From: Stephanodiscus triporus
Lineage: Eukaryota > Bacillariophyta > Thalassiosirophyceae > Thalassiosirales > Thalassiosiraceae
DNA length: 15,448 nt
Direction of reading: 5' to 3'
Assembly: GCA_036939755.1 (NCBI GenBank)
Contig: JALLAZ010000467.1
Span: forward strand, 1 to 15,448
Below the pieces are notes generated by a model. It had not been told where the DNA came from. It ran no database searches and was given only the letters and a program-made list of their open reading frames with translations. The position numbers and the translations under genes were made by a program. Each line of letters begins with the position of its first letter. Within the stretch, counting starts at the first letter, position 1. Positions 15,332 to 15,448 of the stretch are shown here, one piece after another.

Positions 15332-15448
15332 GATATGACAACGCTTCCGCGTGAAAGGTGGACGCAGGGGAGATGATGAGGGTACCGTAGAACACGCGGC
15401 ACTTTGTCGGCGCGACGACATGATTTCTACTAAATCTATCGTAATTAG

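Larger units (their letters stand above)
15081..15448. promoter_or_regulatory. Upstream region of the NiCoT/UreH-like gene
   Basis: This 368-bp stretch to the window edge should contain the 5' UTR and proximal promoter. Its notable contents are an alternating purine-pyrimidine tract and a G-box palindrome, listed separately. No other coding region is convincing. Confidence 0.5.

Overview
This is a nuclear genomic window, probably from a diatom or a close photosynthetic stramenopile. Two proteins, sulfite reductase and a nickel-transporter-like protein, begin with a signal-peptide-like hydrophobic stretch followed by an Ala-Phe-Ala junction (LAFAP, NAFAV). That is the bipartite plastid presequence expected for secondary red plastids. 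The GT-AG introns are short (95-121 bp), the genes face both directions with compact spacers, and the proteins include a eukaryotic U3 snoRNP subunit and a SET/MYND methyltransferase. I cannot name the species.

Layout. At 236-1810 (+) lies a three-exon membrane-anchored glycosyltransferase of the GT92 type. It converges on an intronless plastid ferredoxin-sulfite reductase (2555-4489, -). A 470-bp divergent promoter region (4490-4959), holding two E2F-consensus octamers, separates that gene from the U3 snoRNP WD40 protein RRP9 (4960-6876, +, one intron).

The section from about 6.9 to 11.3 kb is visibly richer in A+T and lacks the GAC/GTC triplet runs of most flanking genes. It holds a broken minus-strand gene (7498-8350) whose frame break coincides with an exact 7-bp tandem duplication. 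Further minus-strand coding remnants (8423-8641, 8768-9103), a strong 20-bp-arm hairpin with a related second copy (9162-9308), a doubtful small acidic ORF (9517-9759) and an intact SET-MYND gene (10048-11049, +) follow.

The last part returns to GC- and triplet-rich sequence. It holds a large unrecognised protein (11366-13138, -) with a SUMO-interacting motif, four strict SUMO-acceptor consensus sites, an NLS-like motif and a conserved-looking C-terminal domain. A C26 homopolymer lies in the next spacer. The window ends with a plastid-targeted NiCoT/UreH-like membrane transporter (13824-15080, -), whose upstream region contains a 32-bp alternating purine-pyrimidine tract and a palindromic G-box.

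The genes do not form a pathway or operon; this is ordinary eukaryotic gene order. The points most worth a second look are the SUMO-motif cluster with its unknown C-terminal domain, and the degenerate 7.5-9.3 kb locus with its repeated hairpin core.
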